In this document: positions 7,101 to 13,795 of the stretch, one piece after another
Position numbering within the stretch: the first letter of the stretch is position 1
Layout of the letters: every line of letters begins with the position of its first letter
Source of the DNA: Clostridiales bacterium
Lineage (GTDB): Bacteria; Bacillota; Clostridia; Oscillospirales; Ruminococcaceae
Assembly: GCA_029007575.1 (NCBI GenBank)
Contig: JAQXIB010000017.1
Span: forward strand, 1 to 13,795
DNA: 13,795 nt
Direction: 5' to 3'
Notes under the pieces: model-generated
What the model was told of the DNA's origin: nothing
What the model saw: only the letters and a program-made list of their open reading frames with translations
The model's database searches: none
Translations under genes and position numbers: made by a program

Positions 7101-10100
7101 ACCGTCCCGATATGACGGTGTCCGACGATTATTTCCTCTCGGGTGGGGATTCCTTAAATGCGTTGGAGACGTTGTCCGAACTGGAGTCTGTTTTCGGCGT
7201 CAGACTGCGGGTAGCCGACTTGTATGCTTGCCGCACTGCAAACCGTTTAGGTACACGGCTTTCCGGCGAACACAAGCCATCGGGAACGAGAAATCTCGAA
7301 ATACAGAAGGCTCCGGCACAAGAGTATTATCCGTTGACGCCGGCGCAGCTTGGCATTTATTTTGAAACGCAAAAATCACCGAGAAGCACCGCGTATAATA
7401 TGCCCTGCGGATTCCGCGTCGAAGGAGCGGTGGACATTGTGCGGCTGCAAAACGCCGTTCAGAAATTGATTGACACCGAACCGGTGCTTCGGACTGCTTT
7501 CGTCATGCGTGAAAACGGGATACGCCAACAAATATTCAGTCATGTTTCAGCTGAGTGGGAATTGTTTGAGGATATTTCGCTGGAAAAAGCAAAAGAGACG
7601 TTTGTACGTCCCTTTGATTTATCATGCCCTCCGTTACTGCGGGTTGCTTTATGGAAAGATCAAACCAATCATCCCGTTATCATGCTGGATATGCATCATA
7701 TTATCGGAGATGCGGTGACCGCGTCTGAGATACTGCATCGTTTATGCGCATTGTATGAAGGCAGGGAAGCAGTCTGCCCCGCAATCACCTTTGCGGACTA
7801 TGCTTATTGGCTCGAAAAACACCAGGATGAACTGATTCGGGACGAACAGGAGTATTGGGTAAAACAACTGGAAAATATGCCGGATTTACCTGAAATTCCT
7901 ACTGATTTTCCGCGTCCGAAGCAATTTGATTATATCGGTGTCAGTACAGAGTGTGCTTTAACCGAGCGGGATACTTTGCTATGCGACGCTTATTGTGAAA
8001 AAAAGGCAATTACACCGTATATGTTTTTTACCGGTGCGTTTGGGCTTTTTCTATCCAAATTGTCCGGCAGCAAAGATTTGATGGTCGGAACGCCGGTTTC
8101 AAGCAGGCGCAGTCTGAATCTTTCCGAAACGGCGGGATTGTTTGTGAACACGCTTCCGCTGAGATTAATGCCGCAAGACAGTTTATCGGTTTCGGAGTAT
8201 CTGGAGCAAGTCAAAGAAAATATTGTCAATCTCATTGATCATCCGCATATGCCGTTAGACAGATTGGTTTCTCTGTCCGACAGGAAGCGCGGGGAAGGTC
8301 AAAATCCGTTGTATAATACCATGATTTCGATGCGTCCGATCGATATGGACGGATTTTCATTTGCCGGTCAGACCGTCATTCCCGAAGCGGTGCCTGCCGG
8401 AAGCGCCAAAACGGATTTAAATTTGGAAATCTATCGATCACAGGGTTGTTATCATTTTCGGATCGAATATGCAAGCAGTTTATTTGATTCGGAAACAGTA
8501 TCGCTTTACGGCAGAAGCTTGACCGCGATTGTACGCAATATGCTGCAAAACGATACCTGTTTGTTGGCGGATTGCAATGCGATATCGGATTACGACCGGT
8601 ATCATTTGATAGAACTGCCGCATACCATGCGAATGCCTTTTTCGCACCTGCCGATCGACAGTCGGGTAGATGCAATGGCAAAAATCCATCCGGAGCAGCC
8701 TGCGTTAATTTTCCATGATCAGGTATTGACGCTTGGAGAGTTAAAGAAACGTTCGGACAGTCTTGCCGCCGATTTAATGAATAAAGGTGTACAGCATGGA
8801 GATTCGGTCGGCTTACTTTGCCGACGGGGACCGCAGCTTCTGATCGGGATGCTGGGGATTCTGAAGACGGGGGCTGCCTATGTACCGATGCTGCCGAATT
8901 TTCCGGTCAGCAGGTTGCGGTATATGGCGGAAATCAGCAAAATCACACTGACTTTATGCGGTTCAGAAACGATGCAATCCTTGCCGGATGGATTATCCTG
9001 CCGTTTTATGGATATCGGTGCGGTGACGGAGAAAGCGGCGTTCTTTCCGCCGCGGAACCGAACCGGGGATGATGTTTGCTGTATTCTGTTTACCTCCGGC
9101 TCGACTGGAAATCCGAAAGGAGTTATGATCCGTCATCGCTCGATCTGTAATCTGATGGCGGTGTTATATTCGGCGCTCTCTGAAGCCGACGGTGGATATT
9201 TGTGTACAGCAAACTCGATTTTTGATATTTTCACCACCGAAACCCTAATCGCAATGGCGTTCGGGCGATATTCCGTCATGGCTGATGAAGAAGAAATGGT
9301 GCTTCCCTGGAAGACGGCGGATTTAATTCGTAAGCATCGGGTACGGCTGATTGAATTTACGCCGTCGCGTGCGCAGTTGTTTTTGGATAATCAAGCGTTT
9401 TGTGAGGCGATATCCGAGATGCCGGTGGCAATGATGTGCGGAGAAGTACTGCCGCCTCAGTTGCTGCAAAAGCTGCGGGATGTCGGTTGCCGGAGAATAT
9501 ATAATTTATACGGACCTACCGAAACGACGGTTTATTCGACAATGGATGACGTTACGCATGCTGCACGGATCACTGTCGGCAAAATGTATCCGAATTGTCG
9601 GGGATATATTCTGGATGAATCGATGCGTCCTGTCATGCCGACAGCCAGCGGAGAACTCTATTTTGCGGGCGAATGTCTGGCGGCGGGCTATGTCGGTCAG
9701 GAAGAATTGACCAAATCCGCTTTCCTTCCGGATCCTTTTTATCCGGGAGAAACGATGTATCGAAGCGGAGATATCGTTCGTCAGCTTCCTGACGGAAGGA
9801 TTGATTTTATCGGGCGCAGAGATCATCAGGTTAAATTGAATGGGCAGCGGATTGAACTGGGCGAAATCACCCAGAAGATACTGGATTCCGGATATGCGGC
9901 ACAGGCGGCTACTATCGTTAAAAAGGATGGTCAGTTTATGCAGCTTTGCTCTTTTGCAGAGCCGCATAAGAATCAACATGTCGATCTGTCCGCGCTGAGA
10001 CAGTATTTGAAAAAAGAGCTTCCGCATTATATGATTCCGTCTGAAATTTATGAAATATCGAAAATGCCTTGCACCGCTTCCGGAAAATTAGATTGGGTGG

Positions 10101-11866
10101 CACTCCAATCCTATGATTTTTCTTCGGCAGCGAGCAATGCATCCGAAGATCAGAAAAAAATTGCTGATATGGGTGAAGATTCCCCTACGGGAGAGGATAT
10201 CATGCAGACCGTTCGGCATTTATGGAGCGAAGCGTTGTCCAATGAGTCGGTTGCACCCGATGTTTCTTTCTTTGAGCAGGGCGGGACTTCCTTATCAGCG
10301 CTTAGCTTGTTAAGCAGTTATTACAATCTCGGCATCAGCATGACGCTGTCCGAGTTTTATGAGCATCCGACTTTAGACGGACAGCTCGAACGGATCAAAG
10401 AAAAGTTTTCTTCCGTTTCGGATATAACAGCTTCGGAGAAAAAGCCGGAACAGGTTATTGAGGTCACTTCTTTGCCATGTCCTGCTCCCGATCCCGATCA
10501 GAAAGATGAAAAGCCGGATATTGCACAGCGGATTCAAGACTTGTGGAAAGAAACGTTATCCAATGAGTCGGTTTTACCCGATGTTTCTTTCTTTGAGCAA
10601 GGCGGGACTTCCTTGTCGGCACTTAGCTTATTAAGCAGTTATTATAATCTCGGCATCAGCATGACTTTATCTGAGTTTTACGAGCATCCGACTTTGGATG
10701 GGCAGTTAGCGTTTCTTCAAGCAGCCGAGTCGGCAAGTCACGATCAAAAGCATCCGGCTGTAATACAAGAAGATACATTGGCCCCGACGTCTTCTGATCA
10801 TAAGAACGCCGTGTTCTTGACAGGGGCGACCGGATTTTTGGGTGCGCATTTATTAAAATCACTGTTGGATGCCGGATATTCCAAAGTGTTTTGTTTAGTG
10901 CGCGGAGAACGCTCCAGATTGGAAGATACTCTTGGGTGGTATTTCGGCAGGCAATGGGTGACGGAATCCCGTTCCAAAATAGAAGCAATCGCCGGCGATA
11001 TGACGAAAGAGCAATTTGGCTTGTCTGACGAATCGTTTGACCGCATTTGTCGGAATATCACATACGTCGTACATGCGGCCGCCGATGTTCGCCATTATGC
11101 CTGTGATGATACGCCGGAGAGAACCAATTGCGCAGGGACGGCACAGGCGATTGCTTTGGCAGAGAAATCCGGTGCAAAGCTGATCCATATTTCTACGGTC
11201 AGCCTTTGCGGAGAATATCTGCCTGACGCTCCCGAAACAACGCGTGATTTTTCCGAGCATGACTTTGAAATCGGTCAGAACTGGTGTGACAGCATCTATC
11301 TGCGCGGGAAATACGGCGCGGAAAAGCTGGTCTATCAGGCAATAGAAAGAGGCGTCACGGCGGTGATCCTGCGTATCGGCAGGCTGGTAGGGCGCAGCAG
11401 CGACGGTATGTTTCAGAAGAATGCGCAGTCCAATGCATTTTGGGGACTGGTCAACGGTATGGTCTGCCTTGATATGATTTCAAAGGATCTGGCGGAACTT
11501 CCGCTGGAGATGACGGCGGTTGATGATTGTGCAAAAGCGGCCGTATTGCTGATGCGATCCGAAGGTCCGGTTTATCATTTGTTTAATCCGAATATTTTGA
11601 CGGTCGAGGATATTTTGAAGGCAATCGGAAAGCCGTTGCCGGTTGCTGACCGTGAAGTGTTTGAACGGCATTTAAAAGAAAAATGCAGGGCAGGTTTGGG
11701 TATCAGATTGGCGCCGCTCCTTTCCCAATATCAAAGGTTGATGCAGGTGCCGTTTCGAATCACACCGGTATGCCATGATACTGAACAGGAACTGCAAAAG
11801 TATCATTTCAGTTGGCGAAAAGCCGATCCGTCCGTGCTGCTTCGTGACTTTTTACGGAATGATTAG
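4175..11866 (+). CDS. Nonribosomal peptide synthetase, C-A-T-C-A-T-T-R (dipeptide aldehyde type)
   Basis: A complete 2563-residue NRPS. Domains by motif: C1 about 1-440 (HHIISDG, H140-G146); A1 465-945 (TSGSTGTPKG 612-621, NQYGPSE 747-753, YRTGD 832-836, TSNGK K939); T1 960-1030 (GGDS, Ser993); C2 1051-1480 (HHIIGDA, H1174-A1180); A2 1500-1980 (TSGSTGNPKG from 1640, NLYGPTE from 1777, YRSGD from 1862, TASGK K1971); T2 (GGTS, Ser2039) and T3 (GGTS, Ser2146), nearly identical; and a reductase 2212-2563 with the GATGFLG nucleotide loop (2217-2223), T2341 and YLRGK (Y2375, K2379). Two amino acids should be activated, joined, and released reductively as an aldehyde, or an alcohol if reduced twice. 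The leading C domain with no upstream A domain suggests an acyl cap on residue one. No epimerisation domain is present, so L residues are expected. By-eye specificity codes are D-A-L-A-I-G-Q-I-G-K and D-I-T-E-M-C-L-V-Y-K; neither gives a sure substrate. The family resembles gut N-acyl dipeptide aldehyde synthetases. No thioesterase, transporter or phosphopantetheinyl transferase is nearby. Confidence 0.95.
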   Translation: MKYDTGMSSCYPLSNSQLNIWNLEQSFQGTSINNICETIRIKGVLDIVLLQTCLNQILKADPSLRTQITLDEARQPVQYEKEYEEILFPVFDFSATNITGFEHWENSVTRQVMPVLDAPLYYFAIIKLSEHEGGVFIKTHHIISDGWSQVSLINRIAQTYLALLNREPVTLPLSPSYRLHVEKEQEYLSSKACERDRKFWQETLHNAGQAVSLKDHINAELSPVGQRKTFYLSEKLNHTLNAFCTSHRVAPFAVFYMAMAIYLKRVRHADKICIGAPIHNRMDITDRQTTGMFVSTLPFFTQLDENWSFEELNRHLSDDWLDLLRHQRLPFSEIISAAKQTNPDFERPFHLVLSFHNSQAYRNRDTLVTFSGQWHYAGYQAEHICIHLNNIEDERRYSVNYDYLSQLYSKYEIEDFHYYILNILTQALAFPDRPIRELSVLGAEEEEKVLYSFNRTDAFYYEGNLCQKLEEICQQHPERVAVICSGRRYTYRELWDRANAAAQEIFRIIPSGKQIVAVLLPKSYDLFCAMAAIIRSGCAWVIVSPQLPEQRVRQIVSDSDAAVVLSTQSLAERFLGADTDIPVIDIEKLSGDGQVLFPCPATAHDLAYLVYTSGSTGTPKGVEIEQHSLLNFAEAMAPLYGKGAVLSLCNISFDAFLLESIVSLLNGQTIVLPTEYEQEDPAKLADLIRSYAVGFMATTPSRLTAYLKNKDFSSAISRLETIICGGEAFPASLLKTLSSCKNIRIYNQYGPSETTIGVSTDLLNGAPLICVGAPMQNCRFYVLDKQLRPLPIGIDGDLYIGGVCVGRGYHNAPELTEKSFLDNPYESGERIYRTGDIASWTENGEVVIKGRKDGQIKLRGQRIEPEEIASCLMLHPAVRQAVVRLLDINGQDMLVAYYVAEHPLSESELLEFAATYLPGYMIPSLFQPVQDIPLTSNGKVNDSLLPIPEVKRCDALDGYSGESADKVLSVFRKILNRPDMTVSDDYFLSGGDSLNALETLSELESVFGVRLRVADLYACRTANRLGTRLSGEHKPSGTRNLEIQKAPAQEYYPLTPAQLGIYFETQKSPRSTAYNMPCGFRVEGAVDIVRLQNAVQKLIDTEPVLRTAFVMRENGIRQQIFSHVSAEWELFEDISLEKAKETFVRPFDLSCPPLLRVALWKDQTNHPVIMLDMHHIIGDAVTASEILHRLCALYEGREAVCPAITFADYAYWLEKHQDELIRDEQEYWVKQLENMPDLPEIPTDFPRPKQFDYIGVSTECALTERDTLLCDAYCEKKAITPYMFFTGAFGLFLSKLSGSKDLMVGTPVSSRRSLNLSETAGLFVNTLPLRLMPQDSLSVSEYLEQVKENIVNLIDHPHMPLDRLVSLSDRKRGEGQNPLYNTMISMRPIDMDGFSFAGQTVIPEAVPAGSAKTDLNLEIYRSQGCYHFRIEYASSLFDSETVSLYGRSLTAIVRNMLQNDTCLLADCNAISDYDRYHLIELPHTMRMPFSHLPIDSRVDAMAKIHPEQPALIFHDQVLTLGELKKRSDSLAADLMNKGVQHGDSVGLLCRRGPQLLIGMLGILKTGAAYVPMLPNFPVSRLRYMAEISKITLTLCGSETMQSLPDGLSCRFMDIGAVTEKAAFFPPRNRTGDDVCCILFTSGSTGNPKGVMIRHRSICNLMAVLYSALSEADGGYLCTANSIFDIFTTETLIAMAFGRYSVMADEEEMVLPWKTADLIRKHRVRLIEFTPSRAQLFLDNQAFCEAISEMPVAMMCGEVLPPQLLQKLRDVGCRRIYNLYGPTETTVYSTMDDVTHAARITVGKMYPNCRGYILDESMRPVMPTASGELYFAGECLAAGYVGQEELTKSAFLPDPFYPGETMYRSGDIVRQLPDGRIDFIGRRDHQVKLNGQRIELGEITQKILDSGYAAQAATIVKKDGQFMQLCSFAEPHKNQHVDLSALRQYLKKELPHYMIPSEIYEISKMPCTASGKLDWVALQSYDFSSAASNASEDQKKIADMGEDSPTGEDIMQTVRHLWSEALSNESVAPDVSFFEQGGTSLSALSLLSSYYNLGISMTLSEFYEHPTLDGQLERIKEKFSSVSDITASEKKPEQVIEVTSLPCPAPDPDQKDEKPDIAQRIQDLWKETLSNESVLPDVSFFEQGGTSLSALSLLSSYYNLGISMTLSEFYEHPTLDGQLAFLQAAESASHDQKHPAVIQEDTLAPTSSDHKNAVFLTGATGFLGAHLLKSLLDAGYSKVFCLVRGERSRLEDTLGWYFGRQWVTESRSKIEAIAGDMTKEQFGLSDESFDRICRNITYVVHAAADVRHYACDDTPERTNCAGTAQAIALAEKSGAKLIHISTVSLCGEYLPDAPETTRDFSEHDFEIGQNWCDSIYLRGKYGAEKLVYQAIERGVTAVILRIGRLVGRSSDGMFQKNAQSNAFWGLVNGMVCLDMISKDLAELPLEMTAVDDCAKAAVLLMRSEGPVYHLFNPNILTVEDILKAIGKPLPVADREVFERHLKEKCRAGLGIRLAPLLSQYQRLMQVPFRITPVCHDTEQELQKYHFSWRKADPSVLLRDFLRND
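10220..10708 (+). repeat. Tandem duplication of the carrier domain inside the NRPS
   Basis: Two in-frame copies, 10220-10387 and 10541-10708, are 321 bases apart. Over the last 49 residues of each copy (from N-E-S-V to D-G-Q-L) the proteins differ at one position only (Ala or Leu after NESV), while roughly 19 nucleotide differences are scattered mostly at third positions. Each copy keeps the phosphopantetheine serine in GGTSL (Ser2039 and Ser2146). A linker of about 50 residues rich in Pro, Glu and Lys separates them. The duplication is therefore not very recent, but the amino-acid sequence has been held constant. Confidence 0.92.
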
Positions 11867-11944
11867 AATGATACGGTTGAGGATGGTTGCTTGCCAATCC
11901 AGTGAAAGGCGCGCTATATAGAAGACAGCAAAAGAGGTGTTTTT

Positions 11945-13795
11945 TTGTATATTTCTAATCTTTATATGACAATTTATATTTGCATCATGCTGTTAATTGT
12001 GGTGTTTTTTATCACGATGATGCGAACGCGGCAGTTGGCTTTGATCCATAAGATCTATTTTGCGGCGTCAGGCACTTTAGCAGTCTGGTTATTGGCGATG
12101 ATCGGACTGCGATACACGGCTCCCGATCAAATAGACAGATTAATGCTTCTGGATGCCATTACCACGTTAGGCGGTGCCTTTATCCCGCCCTTTTCTCTGC
12201 TGTTTGCAATCTGTTATACAAAAGAATATGATAACTATTTGCCGAAACGATATTGGGGATTGTTGGCAATTCCGTCTCTGACTATGCTGATGATTTTCAC
12301 GAATCGGTATCATCACCTCTATTACAAAGTCTTTTCGCTTTCCAGCACCGAAGTACAGTTCGGACCGTATTTCTTTGTTCATTCGGCTTATACCTATATT
12401 TGCGTGGCGCTTTCTATTTTTATTATTATTCGGTTTGCCATCAAAACCAAAATGCGATTACATATTTTGCAGGCTATATTGTTTACGATCGGCAGCTTGT
12501 TTCCCAGTCTCGTGAATCTGCTGGTCGTCACGAATATGATTCAGGCTACTATAGCGCTTACGCCGATCAGCTTTTCGGTCACGTTGCTTTTTCATGGTAT
12601 TATTATTTATCGTCTGCACTTTTTTGATATCAAACCGATTGCAATGCAGCAACTGATCAATTGGATCGGTGACGGATATATCGTAACCAATCAATCCGGC
12701 TTGGTGGTCAGTTACAACCGTCCTTTTTCGGAGCTGTTCGGGGAGCAGTATCATATTCGGGAAAATATTCATTTGCAAGAATGTTTTCAGGATGAGGATG
12801 CTGAAAATAAAACGGCATTTTACAATCTTCTGACCGCGATTCGCTCCTGCCAGGAGTCGCACACCAAGGTTACTTATGAGCAGGCGATGATGGTATACAA
12901 AAATCAAGAATATGTGAAAAGCTTCTACATGGTCGAAGTGACGCCGTTGATCATTAAAGACAACATATGCGGCTTCTTGTCTATCCTGAGAGATATTACT
13001 CAGGTCAAGAAAAATATGCAGCGTTTACAGGACAGCCAGGTAAAGATGATGGAACAGGAAAGACTGGCTTTTCTGGGACAGATGGTCGGCGGCTTGGCAC
13101 ATAACCTGAAGACGCCGATTATGAGCATATCGGGCAGCGTTTCCGCGGTAGAAAATTTAGTGCAGGAATGTACGATCAGTATGGATGATCCGGAGGTAAC
13201 CTCCGAAGATTACCGCGAAATTTATAACGAAATGGACGGCTGGCTGCTGCGTATACGGGAAGCCTGCTCTTATATGTCGGATATTATCAGCGCGGTCAAA
13301 GGACAGGCAGGAAACATGAATGTCTCAAGCAAAAAAGATTTTTCTTTGGCAGAGGCTTTTAAAAGGGTTTCTCTTCTTTTGCGGCATGAGCTGTTGAATA
13401 ATCAGTGTACCTTAAAAATAGAAGGGCCTCTCCAAAGTGAGAATATTTTGATTCATGGGGATATTAACAATTTGGTGCAGGTCATTAACAATTTGGTTTC
13501 GAACGCGATTGATGCACAGTTGCCGAACGGCAATCATGACATTATTGTGCATCTGGATAAAGATGATCAATGTCTAAAAATCACCATCACTGATTTTGGC
13601 TCCGGTATTTCGGACAAGGTTCGGCAAAAATTGTTTCAGGAGATGGTTACTAGCAAAGGTACACTTGGTACAGGTCTCGGCGTCTTTATTTCCAATACCG
13701 TGATTCGCGCTAAGTTTGACGGAAAAATGTGGTTTGAAGATAATCCGGAGGGCGGAACGATCTGGGGAATCTCCATTCCTTTTGATAATGTAACT
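11945..13795 (+). CDS. Membrane histidine kinase, 7TM-PAS-HisKA-HATPase (partial, 3' end cut)
   Basis: The frame opens at TTG (11945), 7 bases after AGAGG (11933-11937), and runs 617 codons to the window edge without a stop; the next ATG (11966) has no such site. The first 230 or so residues hold about seven hydrophobic segments, as in kinases with an N-terminal 7TM sensor. A PAS-like domain follows (about 235-345, starting W-I-G-D-G-Y-I-V). The phosphoacceptor box is GGLAHNLKTP with His386, a less usual H-N-L-K-T-P form. The ATPase domain shows the N box N-N-L-V-S-N-A-I-D-A (N520), G1 D-F-G-S-G (550-554) and G2 G-T-G-L-G (575-579). The protein should autophosphorylate and pass phosphate to a response regulator, which is not in view and may lie just downstream. 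The gene starts 78 bases after the NRPS stop with no clear terminator or promoter between, so cotranscription is likely. Its signal is unknown. Confidence 0.92.
   Translation, partial: MYISNLYMTIYICIMLLIVVFFITMMRTRQLALIHKIYFAASGTLAVWLLAMIGLRYTAPDQIDRLMLLDAITTLGGAFIPPFSLLFAICYTKEYDNYLPKRYWGLLAIPSLTMLMIFTNRYHHLYYKVFSLSSTEVQFGPYFFVHSAYTYICVALSIFIIIRFAIKTKMRLHILQAILFTIGSLFPSLVNLLVVTNMIQATIALTPISFSVTLLFHGIIIYRLHFFDIKPIAMQQLINWIGDGYIVTNQSGLVVSYNRPFSELFGEQYHIRENIHLQECFQDEDAENKTAFYNLLTAIRSCQESHTKVTYEQAMMVYKNQEYVKSFYMVEVTPLIIKDNICGFLSILRDITQVKKNMQRLQDSQVKMMEQERLAFLGQMVGGLAHNLKTPIMSISGSVSAVENLVQECTISMDDPEVTSEDYREIYNEMDGWLLRIREACSYMSDIISAVKGQAGNMNVSSKKDFSLAEAFKRVSLLLRHELLNNQCTLKIEGPLQSENILIHGDINNLVQVINNLVSNAIDAQLPNGNHDIIVHLDKDDQCLKITITDFGSGISDKVRQKLFQEMVTSKGTLGTGLGVFISNTVIRAKFDGKMWFEDNPEGGTIWGISIPFDNVT

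Noticed and set aside
9506..10027. 173-codon open frame on the minus strand inside the NRPS
   Set aside because: It is fully antisense to the conserved A2 domain; no start signal or recognisable protein.
12253..12627. 124-codon plus-strand frame within the kinase
   Set aside because: It is a shifted frame of the kinase's membrane region, with no ribosome binding site; the kinase frame carries the conserved motifs.
1..13795. CRISPR array, rRNA, tRNA, transposase or phage genes
   Set aside because: No regularly spaced direct repeats, no conserved RNA-gene sequence and no recombinase-type protein was seen on either strand.

Overview
The window looks like a chromosomal segment of a spore-forming, low-to-moderate GC member of the Clostridia, probably an Oscillospiraceae/Ruminococcaceae-type gut anaerobe. 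The sporulation phosphatase SpoIIE is present. Promoters are sigma-A-like (TTGACA/TATAAT), ribosome binding sites are strong AGGAGG types, and GTG/TTG starts are used. The taxonomic call is inference from gene content and style.

Layout. Positions 1-190: a hairpin-rich stretch that looks like a dispersed repeat, next to an 11-codon stub of what was probably the partner gene of padR. Positions 235-540 (minus): a small PadR-family repressor with a near-consensus promoter and a candidate autoregulatory operator. Positions 723-1328 (plus): an unrecognised 201-aa protein with two CxxC pairs, ended by a perfect 21-bp-stem terminator. Positions 1496-3802 (plus): spoIIE, with a TTG start and a Spo0A-box-like site at its promoter. 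Positions 3803-4174: 372 bases without a gene, holding two hairpin terminators, a possible structured RNA, and the promoter of the next gene with another Spo0A-box-like site. Positions 4175-11866 (plus): a single 2563-aa nonribosomal peptide synthetase. Positions 11945-13795 (plus): a membrane histidine kinase with a TTG start that runs off the window.

The centrepiece is the synthetase. By motif its order is C-A-T-C-A-T-T-R: two complete extension modules, a tandem pair of nearly identical carrier domains, and a terminal NAD(P)H-dependent thioester reductase. Such an assembly line is expected to release a dipeptide as an aldehyde. Because the protein begins with a condensation domain, the first amino acid is probably capped by an acyl group. 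This places it near the known gut-bacterial N-acyl dipeptide aldehydes (protease inhibitors) and, more distantly, the staphylococcal aureusimine synthetase. No transporter, phosphopantetheinyl transferase, tailoring enzyme or discrete acyl-loading enzyme is visible, so the pathway here is one gene plus perhaps its neighbouring kinase.

Regulation links the parts. Spo0A-box-like sequences sit at the spoIIE and NRPS promoters, in positions suited to activation, and the kinase follows the NRPS after 78 bases with no obvious promoter or terminator between. A testable reading is that the peptide aldehyde is made on entry to sporulation or stationary phase, and that the kinase senses the product or feeds the same regulatory circuit. 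That link is inference.
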